Notes under the pieces: generated by a model
What the model saw: the letters and a program-made list of their open reading frames with translations, nothing else
What the model was told of the DNA's origin: nothing
The model's database searches: none
Position numbers and translations under genes: made by a program
NCBI GenBank assembly: GCA_050010035.1
Contig: JBEKLU010000007.1
Coordinates: 17,717-81,716 of the forward strand
Direction of reading: 5' to 3'
DNA from: Roseiarcus sp050010035
GTDB lineage: Bacteria > Pseudomonadota > Alphaproteobacteria > Rhizobiales > Beijerinckiaceae
Length of the DNA: 64,000 nucleotides
Shown: one piece after another, positions 36,563 to 44,525 of the stretch
Numbering within the stretch: the stretch's first letter is position 1
Layout of the letters: each line of letters begins with the position of its first letter

Positions 36563-37444
36563 GTGGTCGAGGCTCAGGCACACGGCGAACGACGCGCCCT
36601 GCTCGGCCTCATCGGCGCGCCGATCAAGAGCTCGGCTTCGCCGGCCATGCACGAGGCGGCCGGCGAGGCCCTCGGCATCCGCTGCCATTACCAACTGATC
36701 GAGGTGGCCGGCGCCGACCGCGCCGAACTCGAACGGCTGCTTTACGGGGTGCGGCGGCTCGGCTTTTCCGGCGTCAACGTCACCTTCCCCTATAAGGAAG
36801 CGGTGATCGGCCTCCTCGACGACTTGTCGCCCGGCGCACGCGCCATCGGCGCCGTCAACACCATCGTCGTGCGCGAGGGCCGTCTCGTCGGCCACAACAC
36901 CGACGCGACCGGATTCCGCCGCGCCGTTCGCCCGCTCGTCGAGGGTTCGGGGCGCGGCGCGGTCGCGCTTCTCGGCGCGGGCGGCGTCGGCAAGGCGATC
37001 GGCGTCGCGCTCGCCGAACTCGGCGTCGCCGACATTCGCGTCTTCGACACGGATGCGGCGAAAGCCGAGGCGCTCGCGGCCCTTCTCGGCGCCAAGGCGA
37101 AAGCGACGCCCTGCGCCTCCGTCGCGCAGGCGATGGAGGGCGTGGTCGGGCTCGTCAACGGCACGCCCATCGGCATGGCGCCGAACCGCGACACGCCGGC
37201 GCCGGCCGAATGTCTCCACTCGGGTCTGTTCGTCGCCGACGCGGTCTATTCCCCGCTCTGGACGCCTCTGCTACGGAGCGCTAGAGCGGCGGGCGCACGG
37301 GTCATGACGGGGCGCGAGCTGGCGGTCTATCAAGCGGCGGACGCGTTCGAGCTCTTCACCGGCGCGAGCCCCTCGACCGAAGTCATGGGCGCGGCCTTCG
37401 ACGCGGCGATGGAGGCGAGAAGCCGCGCGGCGACGGCCGCCTGA
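36563..37444 (+). CDS. aroE: Shikimate dehydrogenase (possibly catabolic)
   Basis: 293 residues from GTG 36563 with CAGGAGG about eight bases before it. Substrate motifs are KSSASPAMHEAA, NVTFPYKEA (catalytic Lys), IGAVNT and GHNTDATGF (Asp). The nucleotide loop is LLGAGGVGKAIGVALA. A later conserved region is VNGTPIGMA. The next gene is a 3-dehydroshikimate dehydratase-like fusion, so together they could convert shikimate or quinate to protocatechuate rather than serve biosynthesis. Neighbouring context is the reason for the catabolic reading; the family itself is firm. Confidence 0.88.
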   Translation: MVEAQAHGERRALLGLIGAPIKSSASPAMHEAAGEALGIRCHYQLIEVAGADRAELERLLYGVRRLGFSGVNVTFPYKEAVIGLLDDLSPGARAIGAVNTIVVREGRLVGHNTDATGFRRAVRPLVEGSGRGAVALLGAGGVGKAIGVALAELGVADIRVFDTDAAKAEALAALLGAKAKATPCASVAQAMEGVVGLVNGTPIGMAPNRDTPAPAECLHSGLFVADAVYSPLWTPLLRSARAAGARVMTGRELAVYQAADAFELFTGASPSTEVMGAAFDAAMEARSRAATAA

Positions 37445-37559
37445 ACGAAGCTGGGCGACCGGCCGACAAAGGTTGAGAGCGGATGCGATATCCTGCGATC
37501 GGCGAGGCGGCGCGGACGGGCGCGAAAATCAATCCGGGAGAGTTCATGGAGAGGGCGAA

Positions 37560-39419
37560 ATGACCAACCACTCGATCGCCACCGCTTCCCTGAGCGGGCC
37601 GCTCGACGAAAAGCTGCGGGCGATCGCGGAAGCGGGCTTCGCCTCGGTCGAAATCTTCGAGGCCGACTTTCTGTCCTTCAACGGCGCGCCGCGCGACGTG
37701 GCGCGCCTGTGCCGCGATCTCGGTCTGAAAATCTCGGCGTTTCAGCCCTTCCGCGATTTCGAGGGCATGCCGGAGCCCCAGCGCGCCCGGAATTTCGAGC
37801 GCGCGGCGCGCAAATTCGACCTGATGCAGGAACTCGGCGCCGACTTGCTTCTCGTGTGCAGCAACGTCTCGCCCGTCTCGCTCGGCGGCGTCGACCGGGC
37901 GGCGGCGGATTTTCGCGAACTCGGCGCGCTCGCGGCGGCGCGGGGCCTGCGGGTCGGGTTCGAGGCGCTCGCCTGGGGACGCCACGTCAACGACTATCGC
38001 GACGCCTGGGAGATCGTGCGCCGCGCCGACCATTCCGCGGTCGGCCTGATCCTGGGCTCTTTCCCCATCCTGGCGCGCAATACGCCGCTCGAGGCGATCC
38101 GCGCCGTCCCCGGCGATCGCATTTTCCTCGTCCAGCTCGCCGACGCGCCGCGCCTCGATCTCGACGTCCAGTCGTGGAGCCGGCACTTCCGCTGCTTCCC
38201 CGGGCAAGGCGACCTGCCGCTGGTCGATTTTCTGAAGGCGATCCAGGCGACTGGCTACGCTGGCCCGCTGTCGCTCGAAATCTTCAACGACCAGTTTCGC
38301 GCCGGCTCGGCGGCGCGCGTGGCGCGCGACGGCAAACGTTCTCTCGTCGCTCTCGAGGACCGCGCCGGCGCGACGCCGTCGCCCCGGCGCGCCGCCAGCC
38401 AAGGCGTCGCCTTCGTCGAATTCGCGGTCGACGAGCCCACGGGGCGCGAACTCGGCGCGCTGTTCCATGGCCTCGGGTTCCGCAAGACCGGCCGCCATCG
38501 CTCCAAGGCGGTCGAGCGCTGGTCGCAAGGCGCCGTCAACCTCGTCATCAACGCGCAGCCTGAGGGCTTCGCCCACTCGCACTACGTCACCCACGGCCCC
38601 GGCGTCTGCGCCTTCGGCCTCGACGTAGCGGACGTCGGCGAGACGACGGCGCGAGCCGAAGCGCTCGGCGCCGATTCTTTCCACCAGAAAGTCGGCCACG
38701 GCGAGCTGAAAATTCCGGCGATCCGCGGCGTCGGCGGCTCGCTCATCTATTTTCTCGAGCATAAGGGGGCGCTCGGCGAGGTGTGGAGCCGCGAGTTCAC
38801 GCCGGTCGTCGACTCCGCGCACGCGGGGCGCCTCACCCGCGTCGACCACATTTCTCAGTCGATGCATTACGACGAAATGCTGTCGTGGCTGCTGTTCTAC
38901 GAGTCGATCTTCGATCTGACGCGCGAGCCGCAACAGGACGTCGCCGACCCCGCCGGCCTGGTGCAGAGCCAGGCGCTCGCCAACGCGGACGATTCGGTCA
39001 GGATCGTGCTCAACGGCTCGGCGTCGATGCGGACGTTGTCGGCGCGCTTTCTCACCGAATTCTTCGGCTCGGGCGTGCAGCACGTCGCCTTCGCCACCGA
39101 CGACATTTTCGCCGCGGTGGCGCAGATGCGCGCGCACGGCCAGACGTTCCTCGACATCCCCGCCAATTACTACGACGATTTGGAAGCGAAATATCAGTTC
39201 GATCCCGAGACGATCGCGGCGATGCGCGCCCAGCACATCCTCTACGATCGCGACGAGGCCGGCGAGTTCTTCCAGATCTACACCCACGCGTTCGCCGAGC
39301 GGTTCTTCTTCGAGATCGTCGAGCGCCGCACCTATCGCGGCTTCGGCGCGGTCAACGCGCCGATCCGCCTCGCCGCCCAGACGCGCGAGAGCCGCCCGTT
39401 GACGATCCCGAGACTGTGA
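37560..39419 (+). CDS. quiC: 3-Dehydroshikimate dehydratase / VOC (HPPD-like) two-domain protein
   Basis: 619 residues from ATG 37560. The N-terminal ~270 residues are a sugar-phosphate isomerase-like TIM barrel (AIAEAGFASVEIFEADF, LQLVSN-like LLLVCSNVSP, FEALAWGRHVNDY, LSLEIFNDQFRAG) with metal ligands of dehydroshikimate dehydratases. The C-terminal ~340 residues are a 4-hydroxyphenylpyruvate-dioxygenase-like VOC tandem (RVDHISQSMHYDEMLSWLLFY, SGVQHVAFATDDIF, FFQIYTHAF, FFFEIVER). This architecture matches bifunctional QuiC proteins that make protocatechuate. The C-terminal domain's own activity is not known. The 3' end, bases 39376-39410, is repeated exactly at 41984-42018. Confidence 0.87.
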   Translation: MTNHSIATASLSGPLDEKLRAIAEAGFASVEIFEADFLSFNGAPRDVARLCRDLGLKISAFQPFRDFEGMPEPQRARNFERAARKFDLMQELGADLLLVCSNVSPVSLGGVDRAAADFRELGALAAARGLRVGFEALAWGRHVNDYRDAWEIVRRADHSAVGLILGSFPILARNTPLEAIRAVPGDRIFLVQLADAPRLDLDVQSWSRHFRCFPGQGDLPLVDFLKAIQATGYAGPLSLEIFNDQFRAGSAARVARDGKRSLVALEDRAGATPSPRRAASQGVAFVEFAVDEPTGRELGALFHGLGFRKTGRHRSKAVERWSQGAVNLVINAQPEGFAHSHYVTHGPGVCAFGLDVADVGETTARAEALGADSFHQKVGHGELKIPAIRGVGGSLIYFLEHKGALGEVWSREFTPVVDSAHAGRLTRVDHISQSMHYDEMLSWLLFYESIFDLTREPQQDVADPAGLVQSQALANADDSVRIVLNGSASMRTLSARFLTEFFGSGVQHVAFATDDIFAAVAQMRAHGQTFLDIPANYYDDLEAKYQFDPETIAAMRAQHILYDRDEAGEFFQIYTHAFAERFFFEIVERRTYRGFGAVNAPIRLAAQTRESRPLTIPRL

Positions 39420-39452
39420 GGCCGGCGCCCCGGCGCGATGCGCTCGCCCGGC

Positions 39453-39681
39453 GACCATGGTGACACGTGCATGTTTGCCTAAAAAGACGGTGCCGCTGTC
39501 TCCCGCCTCGATCGGGCCGCGTCGATAGCCGAATGTTGGCGCGAGCGAAGCGGTGCGGCCTCCGCCAGACGGAGGCGAGCGGGTCACCCGGTTGCGCCGA
39601 ACGCAATTCGATAAGCGAACGCCCCTTACTCGCCCTTCCGACGCCGCTATTTTTGCAAATATGCATGTGTCCCCGTAATCC
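39453..39681. mobile_element. MITE-like element, copy A
   Basis: About 229 bp bounded by imperfect terminal inverted repeats: left GGTGACACGTGCATGTTTGC, right GCAAATATGCATGTGTCCCC. It is closely similar to copies at 40733-40964 and 41755-41984. It begins about 33 bases after the stop of the dehydratase gene. It encodes no protein; the minus-strand open frame in it only reflects low stop density. The left end has more changes than in copy B. Confidence 0.8.
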
Positions 39682-39752
39682 GAAGTTCGCGGCGGCCGAT
39701 TGCGTCAACTTTAGAGGCGACCGCACCGGAAGCGCGAACCGAACGCCAGAAA

Positions 39753-39777
39753 CAGGCCGCCCCCGCAAGGCGGCCTG
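39753..39777. terminator. Hairpin, possible terminator
   Basis: A 9-bp stem CAGGCCGCC/GGCGGCCTG with a 7-base loop follows copy A. No T-run follows on either strand, so Rho-independent function is unsure. The bases 39682-39994 hold no supported gene otherwise. Confidence 0.4.
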
Positions 39778-39994
39778 AATCCCGGGGAAACGACCTAAGT
39801 CGGTTTGCGACGAGTTGTCGCACACCAAATTTACCGTCTAATAGATTGGCTTCCAAGGCCAAAGCGCGATCGCAAGGGGTTTCTTCGGTTGCGTGGCTTT
39901 TTCGCATCATTATCAACAACGGAAGCGAGCATCATCCGCTAATCCGCCCTTGATGTTCTTGTCTTGTTCTCACGTTCAGGCTACGGTCCCCGGC

Positions 39995-40228
39995 ATGATC
40001 GACTTGCCCGCCACCCTCACGGCCGCCGCGCCCGATGACCTTGCCAACGCCCTGGCGTTCGCGCTGCGCTTCGACGGCCGGAAGCGGAAGCACGACGCGG
40101 CCGAGATGATGGCGGCGATCGTCGCAAAGCGCCTCGTTGACCATTTGGAGCGATCGGGCTTTGTCGTCATGAAGAGGCCGGCGGTTGGCGGTGCGGCGGC
40201 GCTCGGTCGCGGTTACGGGGGGCGATAG
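39995..40228 (+). CDS. Small hypothetical protein
   Basis: A possible 77-residue protein from ATG 39995 (MIDLPATLTAAAPDDLANAL, then ALRFDGRKRKHDAAEMM and an Ala/Arg-rich helix, VVMKRPAVGGAAALGRG). The first ~60 residues look like a compact helical protein with alternating charges and normal codon use. The ribosome site is weak. An upstream ATG at 39893 extends the frame by 34 unlikely residues. I do not recognise a family. It lies between two repeat elements, so it may be a remnant of the original chromosome or a moved gene. Confidence 0.45.
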   Translation: MIDLPATLTAAAPDDLANALAFALRFDGRKRKHDAAEMMAAIVAKRLVDHLERSGFVVMKRPAVGGAAALGRGYGGR

Positions 40229-40252
40229 CGCTCTGCGGGACGCTTCTTGCCT

Positions 40253-40495
40253 TTAGGACCTCGGGGCATTGATATGTTCAAAGCGAATGCTCCTGATCTG
40301 GTAAGTGTCCCTCGTCACATGAAGCACCGTACACTCGTCGGTGATTAGTGGGTTCGCCCACACGCGCGCCTCTTGGATTGCGTCGAGGTCAGTGATCGCA
40401 ATCAAATTCGTTGATGTTAGGGTTATTTCCTTGCCGCCTCCCGGCCTATGTAAAATGGACGCGGAATAAATATGGCTCTTGGCTTGTTTGTCCAT
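40253..40495 (-). CDS. Small hypothetical protein, lower GC than neighbours
   Basis: An 80-residue protein from ATG 40495, with GAGGAAGG five bases upstream. It starts MDKQAKSHIYSASILHRPGG and contains TSTNLIAITDLDAIQEARVW. The amino-acid use is balanced rather than Arg/Ala-rich, unlike the shadow frames of this window, which supports coding. The frame also opens to 40561. GC content is visibly lower than in flanking genes, hinting at transfer. No family recognised and no membrane segment. Confidence 0.5.
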   Translation of the reverse strand: MDKQAKSHIYSASILHRPGGGKEITLTSTNLIAITDLDAIQEARVWANPLITDECTVLHVTRDTYQIRSIRFEHINAPRS

Positions 40496-40732
40496 TCCGC
40501 CTTCCTCGTGCTTTGCGTAAAGCACAACAGGGTGGTGGTATAGCGCGAGAGAGATTGTCACCCCGCCATATTTTCAGGTAGTGAGTCAGTTTGGATTTTG
40601 GTAGTGTGAAATATTTAATTCAGTTAACCTGAGACGGCCTTTCGGGGAATATGGTTTACCGAGCATCGCTTAGTTCTACTGCGTCACGACGACTGCCGAT
40701 AGGGCGGCTGCGGTCGCATGGCTTGGATTTAC

Positions 40733-40964
40733 GGATTTACGGTGACACATGCATGTTTACTTAAAAAGAAGGCGTCGCTGTCTCGCGCCTCGATCGGGCC
40801 GCGTCGACAGCCGAATGTAGGCGCGAGCGAAACGGTGCGGCGCTCCGCTAGACGAAGGCGAGTGGGTCACCCGGTTGCGCCGAACGCAATTCGATAAGCG
40901 AACGCCCCTTACTCGCCCTTCCGCCGCCGTTTTTTTTGCAAATATGCATGTGTCCCCGTAATCC
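40733..40964. mobile_element. MITE-like element, copy B
   Basis: About 232 bp with the longest terminal match of the three copies: left GGATTTACGGTGACAC against right GTGTCCCCGTAATCC read in reverse. The octamer GGATTTAC is doubled at the left edge (40725-40740). The element lies in the gap between the minus-strand small ORF and the CtrA-like boxes; 40562-40732 holds nothing else I can support. Confidence 0.8.
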
Positions 40965-41092
40965 GCAGCGCAACGGCGGGGAGCGGCGACGGCGGCTACG
41001 TGGGTAGCGATCATGTCATGATGATCCGTGCGAGGCCACCACTCGCTTGGATCATCCGCGCGAAGCGAGCGGACGACCAGCGTCCAATGGCC

Positions 41093-41125
41093 TTAATGTT
41101 TCGTTAACCTTAACCGTTTCTTAAC
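41093..41125. promoter_or_regulatory. Tandem perfect CtrA-like boxes
   Basis: TTAATGTTTCGTTAAC (41093-41108) and TTAACCGTTTCTTAAC (41110-41125) each match TTAA-N7-TTAAC exactly, the known binding site of the alphaproteobacterial cell-cycle regulator CtrA. They are about 70 bases before the ATG at 41196. Regulation is inferred. Confidence 0.55.
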
Positions 41126-41195
41126 GCTTTTGGCGTAGCCCTCGACGGCAGGATGAACGGGAGGCGCGGAAGGGCAAGACCGAGGAGAGACGCAA

Positions 41196-41456
41196 ATGGT
41201 CGATGTCCTCGAATTTCGCATTAGCAAGCTGGCTCGGATTTCCAATCACTATCGGAAACTGGGAGCGGCCCTCGCCCCCGAGACGGTGAGTGCGGAGATT
41301 GCCGCGGTTGCCGACGCATTCGACAACGAGGTGATGCGAATAAGTCGGGAATGCGTGGGACGGCGAGCATGTCCTTGTGAGTTCGCCCATTCCTGCATCG
41401 CTGTGGTTGGCGATCGACCGGGCTTTGAACCCACGAACACGAAAAAAGCGGCTTAG
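41196..41456 (+). CDS. Small hypothetical protein under CtrA-like boxes
   Basis: An 86-residue protein from ATG 41196 with GAGGAGAG upstream. It reads MVDVLEFRISKLARISNHYR, then a helical segment with AAVADAFDNEVMRIS, and a Cys-containing tail (CVGRRACPCEFAHSC). The first ~55 residues look well-formed; the tail may be altered. Tandem CtrA-like boxes stand just upstream, so it could be cell-cycle regulated. No family is recognised. The following 41457-41617 shows no gene. Confidence 0.5.
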   Translation: MVDVLEFRISKLARISNHYRKLGAALAPETVSAEIAAVADAFDNEVMRISRECVGRRACPCEFAHSCIAVVGDRPGFEPTNTKKAA

Positions 41457-41617
41457 GAATTTCAATCGACGTCGACGGTCGCCGCATGAGCAACGAGGGG
41501 CGGACGCTTCATCGCCTCTCGCCCAGCCCGCCAGCCGCAGTGCGGGCCGAGGCTTCAGGGATTGGCCGCCGTGCTTGCGGCTATGTGGGTAGCCGCCGCT
41601 TCGGTCAGCCGAGGAGC

Positions 41618-41758
41618 TTACCCGGCTTTCAAGTTTTCAGCCGAGGTCTTTCCGCGCTTTTGGTCGGTGACGACTTCGTAGGACACCTTCTGTCCCTCGT
41701 TCAGGCCTCTCAGGCCAGCGCGCTCCACCGCCGAAATGTGAACAAAGACATCCTGGAC
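41618..41758 (-). pseudogene. 3' part of a cold-shock protein gene cut by repeat copy C
   Basis: On the minus strand, 46 codons read DVFVHISAVERAGLRGLNEG, then QKVSYEVVTDQKRGKTSAEN and LKAG, ending in TAA at 41618. This is the C-terminal half of a CspA-family nucleic-acid-binding protein: RNP2 (VFVHI) is present, while the N-terminal half with RNP1 (KGFGFI) is absent. The fragment stops exactly at the left end of repeat copy C, so the gene was broken there. No start codon fits, so it is presumably dead. Confidence 0.8.
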
Positions 41759-41984
41759 CACGGTGACACATGCATGTTTGCCTAAAAAGATGGTGTCGCT
41801 GTCTCGCGCCTCGATCGGGCCGCGTCGATAGCCGAACGTCGGCGCGAGCGAAATGGTGCGGCGCTCCGCTAGACGAAGGCGAGTGGGTCACCCGGTTGCG
41901 CCGAACGCAATTCGATAAGCGAACGCCCCTTACTCGGCCTTCCGAACGCCGTATTTTGCAAGCATGCATATGTCCCAGTAATCC
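41755..41984. mobile_element. MITE-like element, copy C, at a rearrangement junction
   Basis: About 230 bp, sharing CGGTGACACATGCATGTTTG and the right end GCATGCATATGTCCCAG with the other copies. Its left end joins the cold-shock fragment and its right end joins a copy of the 3' end of the dehydratase gene. The flanks therefore do not come from one locus, and no target duplication is expected. Confidence 0.78.
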
Positions 41985-42027
41985 CCAGACGCGCGAGAGC
42001 CGCCCGTTGACGATCCCGCGAGCCTGA
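41984..42027 (+). pseudogene. Duplicated 3' tail of the dehydratase/VOC gene
   Basis: Bases 41984-42018 repeat 39376-39410 exactly (35 bases). In the same frame they encode QTRESRPLTIPRA followed by TGA, versus QTRESRPLTIPRL in the intact gene. After that the two copies diverge but stay partly alike for ~40 bases (GGCGCGAcGCGCTCGCC type). This is the tail of a second, lost copy of quiC or of the same gene before rearrangement. Confidence 0.75.
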
Positions 42028-42380
42028 CGCGGGCGGCCTCGGCGCGACGCGCTCGCCGTCGCGAAAGCGGCCGGGGCGCGGATGCGCCGCTCGGATTCAT
42101 TTCATTTTGAAAAACCGAAAATCATGCTAGGCTTCCTTTGTCGCGGTTTGAGACGCCCACCTCTCCGACCGGGCGGAAGGAGGCTTTCGGACGGGAGGCG
42201 GCGAAAAAGATTTGGAGCCGAGCGAAATTTCCTTTTTCTCCTTGCAAGCTTCTGAATTTCCACAAAACCGCCAAAGGAATCTTTGGAAATGTTTGGAGAA
42301 AAAGGCCGCAAATTTGGAAATGTTTGGCATGAATTTGGAAGCGCTGGCGGTTCGATCGGAAACCCAATGAGGCCGTCGTC
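42028..42380. other. Intergenic region with TTTGGAAA direct repeats
   Basis: No gene is supported. Near the end are direct repeats TTTGGAAATGTTTGG at 42282-42296 and 42313-42327 and a partial copy at 42333-42340. The first two are spaced 31 bases apart, about three helical turns. They lie 50-100 bases before the methyltransferase ATG and could be protein-binding sites or part of a dispersed repeat. The left part is GC-rich, the right part AT-rich. Confidence 0.45.
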
Positions 42381-43193
42381 ATGATCCGCTTCGCCGCCCT
42401 CGCCGCCGCGCTCCTCCTCGCCCCCTCCCCGCTCGTCGCGCAAACCGCCGACCCCGCCCTCGCCGCGATCGTCGCCAGTCCCGACCGCAACCCCGCCAAT
42501 CGCGCCCGCGACCCCTATCGCCATCCCGAGGCGACGCTGAGCTTCTTCGGCGTGACGTCCGACAGCGTCGTGGTGGAAATCCTTCCCGGGCGGAGCGGCT
42601 ATTGGACCGAAATCCTGGCGCCCTACCTGAAGGACCACGGCCACTACGTCGCCGCGGTCGGCGACCGCGCCTCCGCGTCGAAAGAGGAACGCGAAGCCAT
42701 CGAGGCGTTCGAGGCGGAATTCGCCGCGACGCCCGAACGCTACGGCGCGATCGAGGTCACCGAGTTTTCCGGCGACAAATACGCGATCGCGGCCCCGGAG
42801 AGCGCCGACTTCGTGCTGACCTTCCGCAACATTCACAACTGGATGGCCGAGGGGCGCGCCGCGGCGGCGTTCGCGGCCTTCTACGACGCGCTGAAGCCCG
42901 GCGGCGTCCTCGGCCTCGAGGAGCATCGCGCCCGCGCCGACGCAGCCCAGGACCCGCTCGCTGGAAGCGGCTACGTGCGCGAGGATTTCGCCATCGCGCT
43001 CGCCGAGGCCGCCGGCTTCAAGCTCGCCGGCAAGTCGGAGATCAACGCCAACCCTAAGGACACCAAGGACTATTCCGTCGGCGTCTGGGCCCTGCCGCCG
43101 ACGTATCGGCTCAAAGACGTCGATCGCGACAAATACGCGGCGATCGGCGAAAGCGACCGCTTCACCCTGAAATTCGTCAAGCCGCCGCGCTGA
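42381..43193 (+). CDS. Exported class I SAM-dependent methyltransferase-like protein
   Basis: 270 residues starting with a clear signal peptide (MIRFAALAAALLLAPSPLVAQ). A Rossmann-type methyltransferase fold follows. Motif I region is VVEILPGRSGYWTEILAPYL, and the later strand/motif II is ADFVLTFRNIHNW, with GGVLGLEEHRA as post-III. This matches a family of predicted periplasmic methyltransferase-like proteins (COG4798). S-adenosylmethionine is not expected in the periplasm, so the domain may bind another ligand or be non-enzymatic. The gene begins at ATG 42381 and stands alone. Confidence 0.75.
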   Translation: MIRFAALAAALLLAPSPLVAQTADPALAAIVASPDRNPANRARDPYRHPEATLSFFGVTSDSVVVEILPGRSGYWTEILAPYLKDHGHYVAAVGDRASASKEEREAIEAFEAEFAATPERYGAIEVTEFSGDKYAIAAPESADFVLTFRNIHNWMAEGRAAAAFAAFYDALKPGGVLGLEEHRARADAAQDPLAGSGYVREDFAIALAEAAGFKLAGKSEINANPKDTKDYSVGVWALPPTYRLKDVDRDKYAAIGESDRFTLKFVKPPR

Positions 43194-43278
43194 CTTGGCC
43201 CGGCTTGACCGGCCTCAATGCGCTCGCCGCGATCCGGCGCGATAAGATGCGCCGGCGCATTGGAATGAGGAGGGGGCG

Positions 43279-43839
43279 ATGAGGCTCGAAGACGCGATCG
43301 CCGGCCGCCGGGCCGTCCGCGACTACAGGGATGAAGCGGTCGACGAGCCGACTATTCGTCGCCTAATCGGCGCCGCCGTGCTGGCGCCGAGCGCGGTCAA
43401 TCAGCAACCCTGGACGTTCACGGTGGTGCGCGAGCGCGATCGGCTCGATCGGATTTCGCGCGAGGCGAAAGCTCACATGCTCGCCACGATGCCCGGCGGC
43501 GTCCATTCCGGGCATTTCCGTTTGCACCTCGGCGACCCGGATTTCGACATCTTCTATCGCGCGCCGGCGCTCGTCGTCATTTCGGCGAGCGCGCCGGGTC
43601 CGTGGATCGTCGAGGATTGCGCGCTGGCGGCCGAGAACCTGATGCTCGCGGCTTTCGCCGAGGGGCTGGGGACGTGCTGGATCGGCTTCGCGCAGAGCTA
43701 CCTCAACACGCCGCACGGCAAAGCGGCGCTCGGCGCGCCCGAGGCCTGGGTTCCGGTCGCGCCGATCATCGTCGGCAGACCGAAGGGCGCGACGGCGCCG
43801 GTTCCCCGCAAGGCGCCGGAAATCCTCTGGGTCGGCTGA
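43279..43839 (+). CDS. Nitroreductase-family flavoprotein
   Basis: 186 residues. FMN-binding motifs are RRAVRDYRDEAVD at the N-terminus, APSAVNQQPWTF, ENLMLAAFAEGLGTCWIG and the C-terminal AWVPVAPIIVGRPK. The family reduces nitro-, quinone or flavin-type substrates with NAD(P)H. The ATG at 43279 follows GAGGAGGGGGCG. The flavin-reductase-like gene begins 42 bases after its stop, so the two are probably one operon. Substrate unknown. Confidence 0.85.
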   Translation: MRLEDAIAGRRAVRDYRDEAVDEPTIRRLIGAAVLAPSAVNQQPWTFTVVRERDRLDRISREAKAHMLATMPGGVHSGHFRLHLGDPDFDIFYRAPALVVISASAPGPWIVEDCALAAENLMLAAFAEGLGTCWIGFAQSYLNTPHGKAALGAPEAWVPVAPIIVGRPKGATAPVPRKAPEILWVG

Positions 43840-43880
43840 TCGGCGCCGTCGTGAAGCCGGCGGCCCGAGGGGGCGATCCG

Positions 43881-44411
43881 ATGAAGGAATTTCCCTTAGA
43901 CGCGGTCTATCAATTGCTCGAGCCCGGGCCGGTCGTCCTGCTGACCACCGCCCACCGGGGCCGCGACAACGTCATGACCCTGTCGTGGCACATGATGGTC
44001 GAATTCACCCCGCCGCTCGTCGCCTGCGTCGTCAGCGACGCCAACTTCAGCTTCGCCGCGCTTCGCGCGACGAAAGAATGCGTCATCGCCATTCCCGCCC
44101 TCGCGCTGGCGCCCAAGGTCGTCGAGATCGGCAACTGCTCTGGGCGCACGGTCGACAAATTCGGCGAGTTCGGGCTGACGCGGGCCGTCGCCCGGCGCGT
44201 CGCGGCGCCGCTGGTGAGCGAGTGCTTCGCCAATCTCGAATGCAAGGCGACCGACACGCGCCTGGTCGCCAAATACAACCTCTTCATCCTCGAAGTGGTG
44301 CAGGCGTGGGCGGATCGTGGGCATCGCGACGCCAAGACGATCCACCATCGCGGCTACGGCGCGTTCGCGGTCGACGGCGAAACGATCAAGCTGAAGTCGA
44401 AAAAGCCGTAG
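43881..44411 (+). CDS. Flavin reductase-like (FMN-binding split barrel) protein
   Basis: 176 residues from ATG 43881 after GAGGGGGCGATCCG. The split-barrel pattern shows VVLLTTAHRGRDNVMTLSWHM, PPLVACVVS, AALRATKECVIAIP and SGRTVDKFGEFGLTRA, as in the DIM6/NTAB flavin-reductase group. It may supply or use reduced flavin together with the nitroreductase upstream. Role inferred from pairing. Confidence 0.82.
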   Translation: MKEFPLDAVYQLLEPGPVVLLTTAHRGRDNVMTLSWHMMVEFTPPLVACVVSDANFSFAALRATKECVIAIPALALAPKVVEIGNCSGRTVDKFGEFGLTRAVARRVAAPLVSECFANLECKATDTRLVAKYNLFILEVVQAWADRGHRDAKTIHHRGYGAFAVDGETIKLKSKKP

Positions 44412-44525
44412 CGCGCGCCCCGGCGCCCGAGCGATCCGACATCCGAAATTGCGGCCGTCGCATCGGGACGGTAATATGCCGATCAGCGCCTTGCAGCCGA
44501 CAGGGCAACCGTCAGGAATGCGTCA

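Noticed and set aside
39352..41969. Minus-strand open frames shared by the three repeat copies
   Set aside because: They simply cross the inverted-repeat elements; no start signal, and they diverge by indels outside the repeats.
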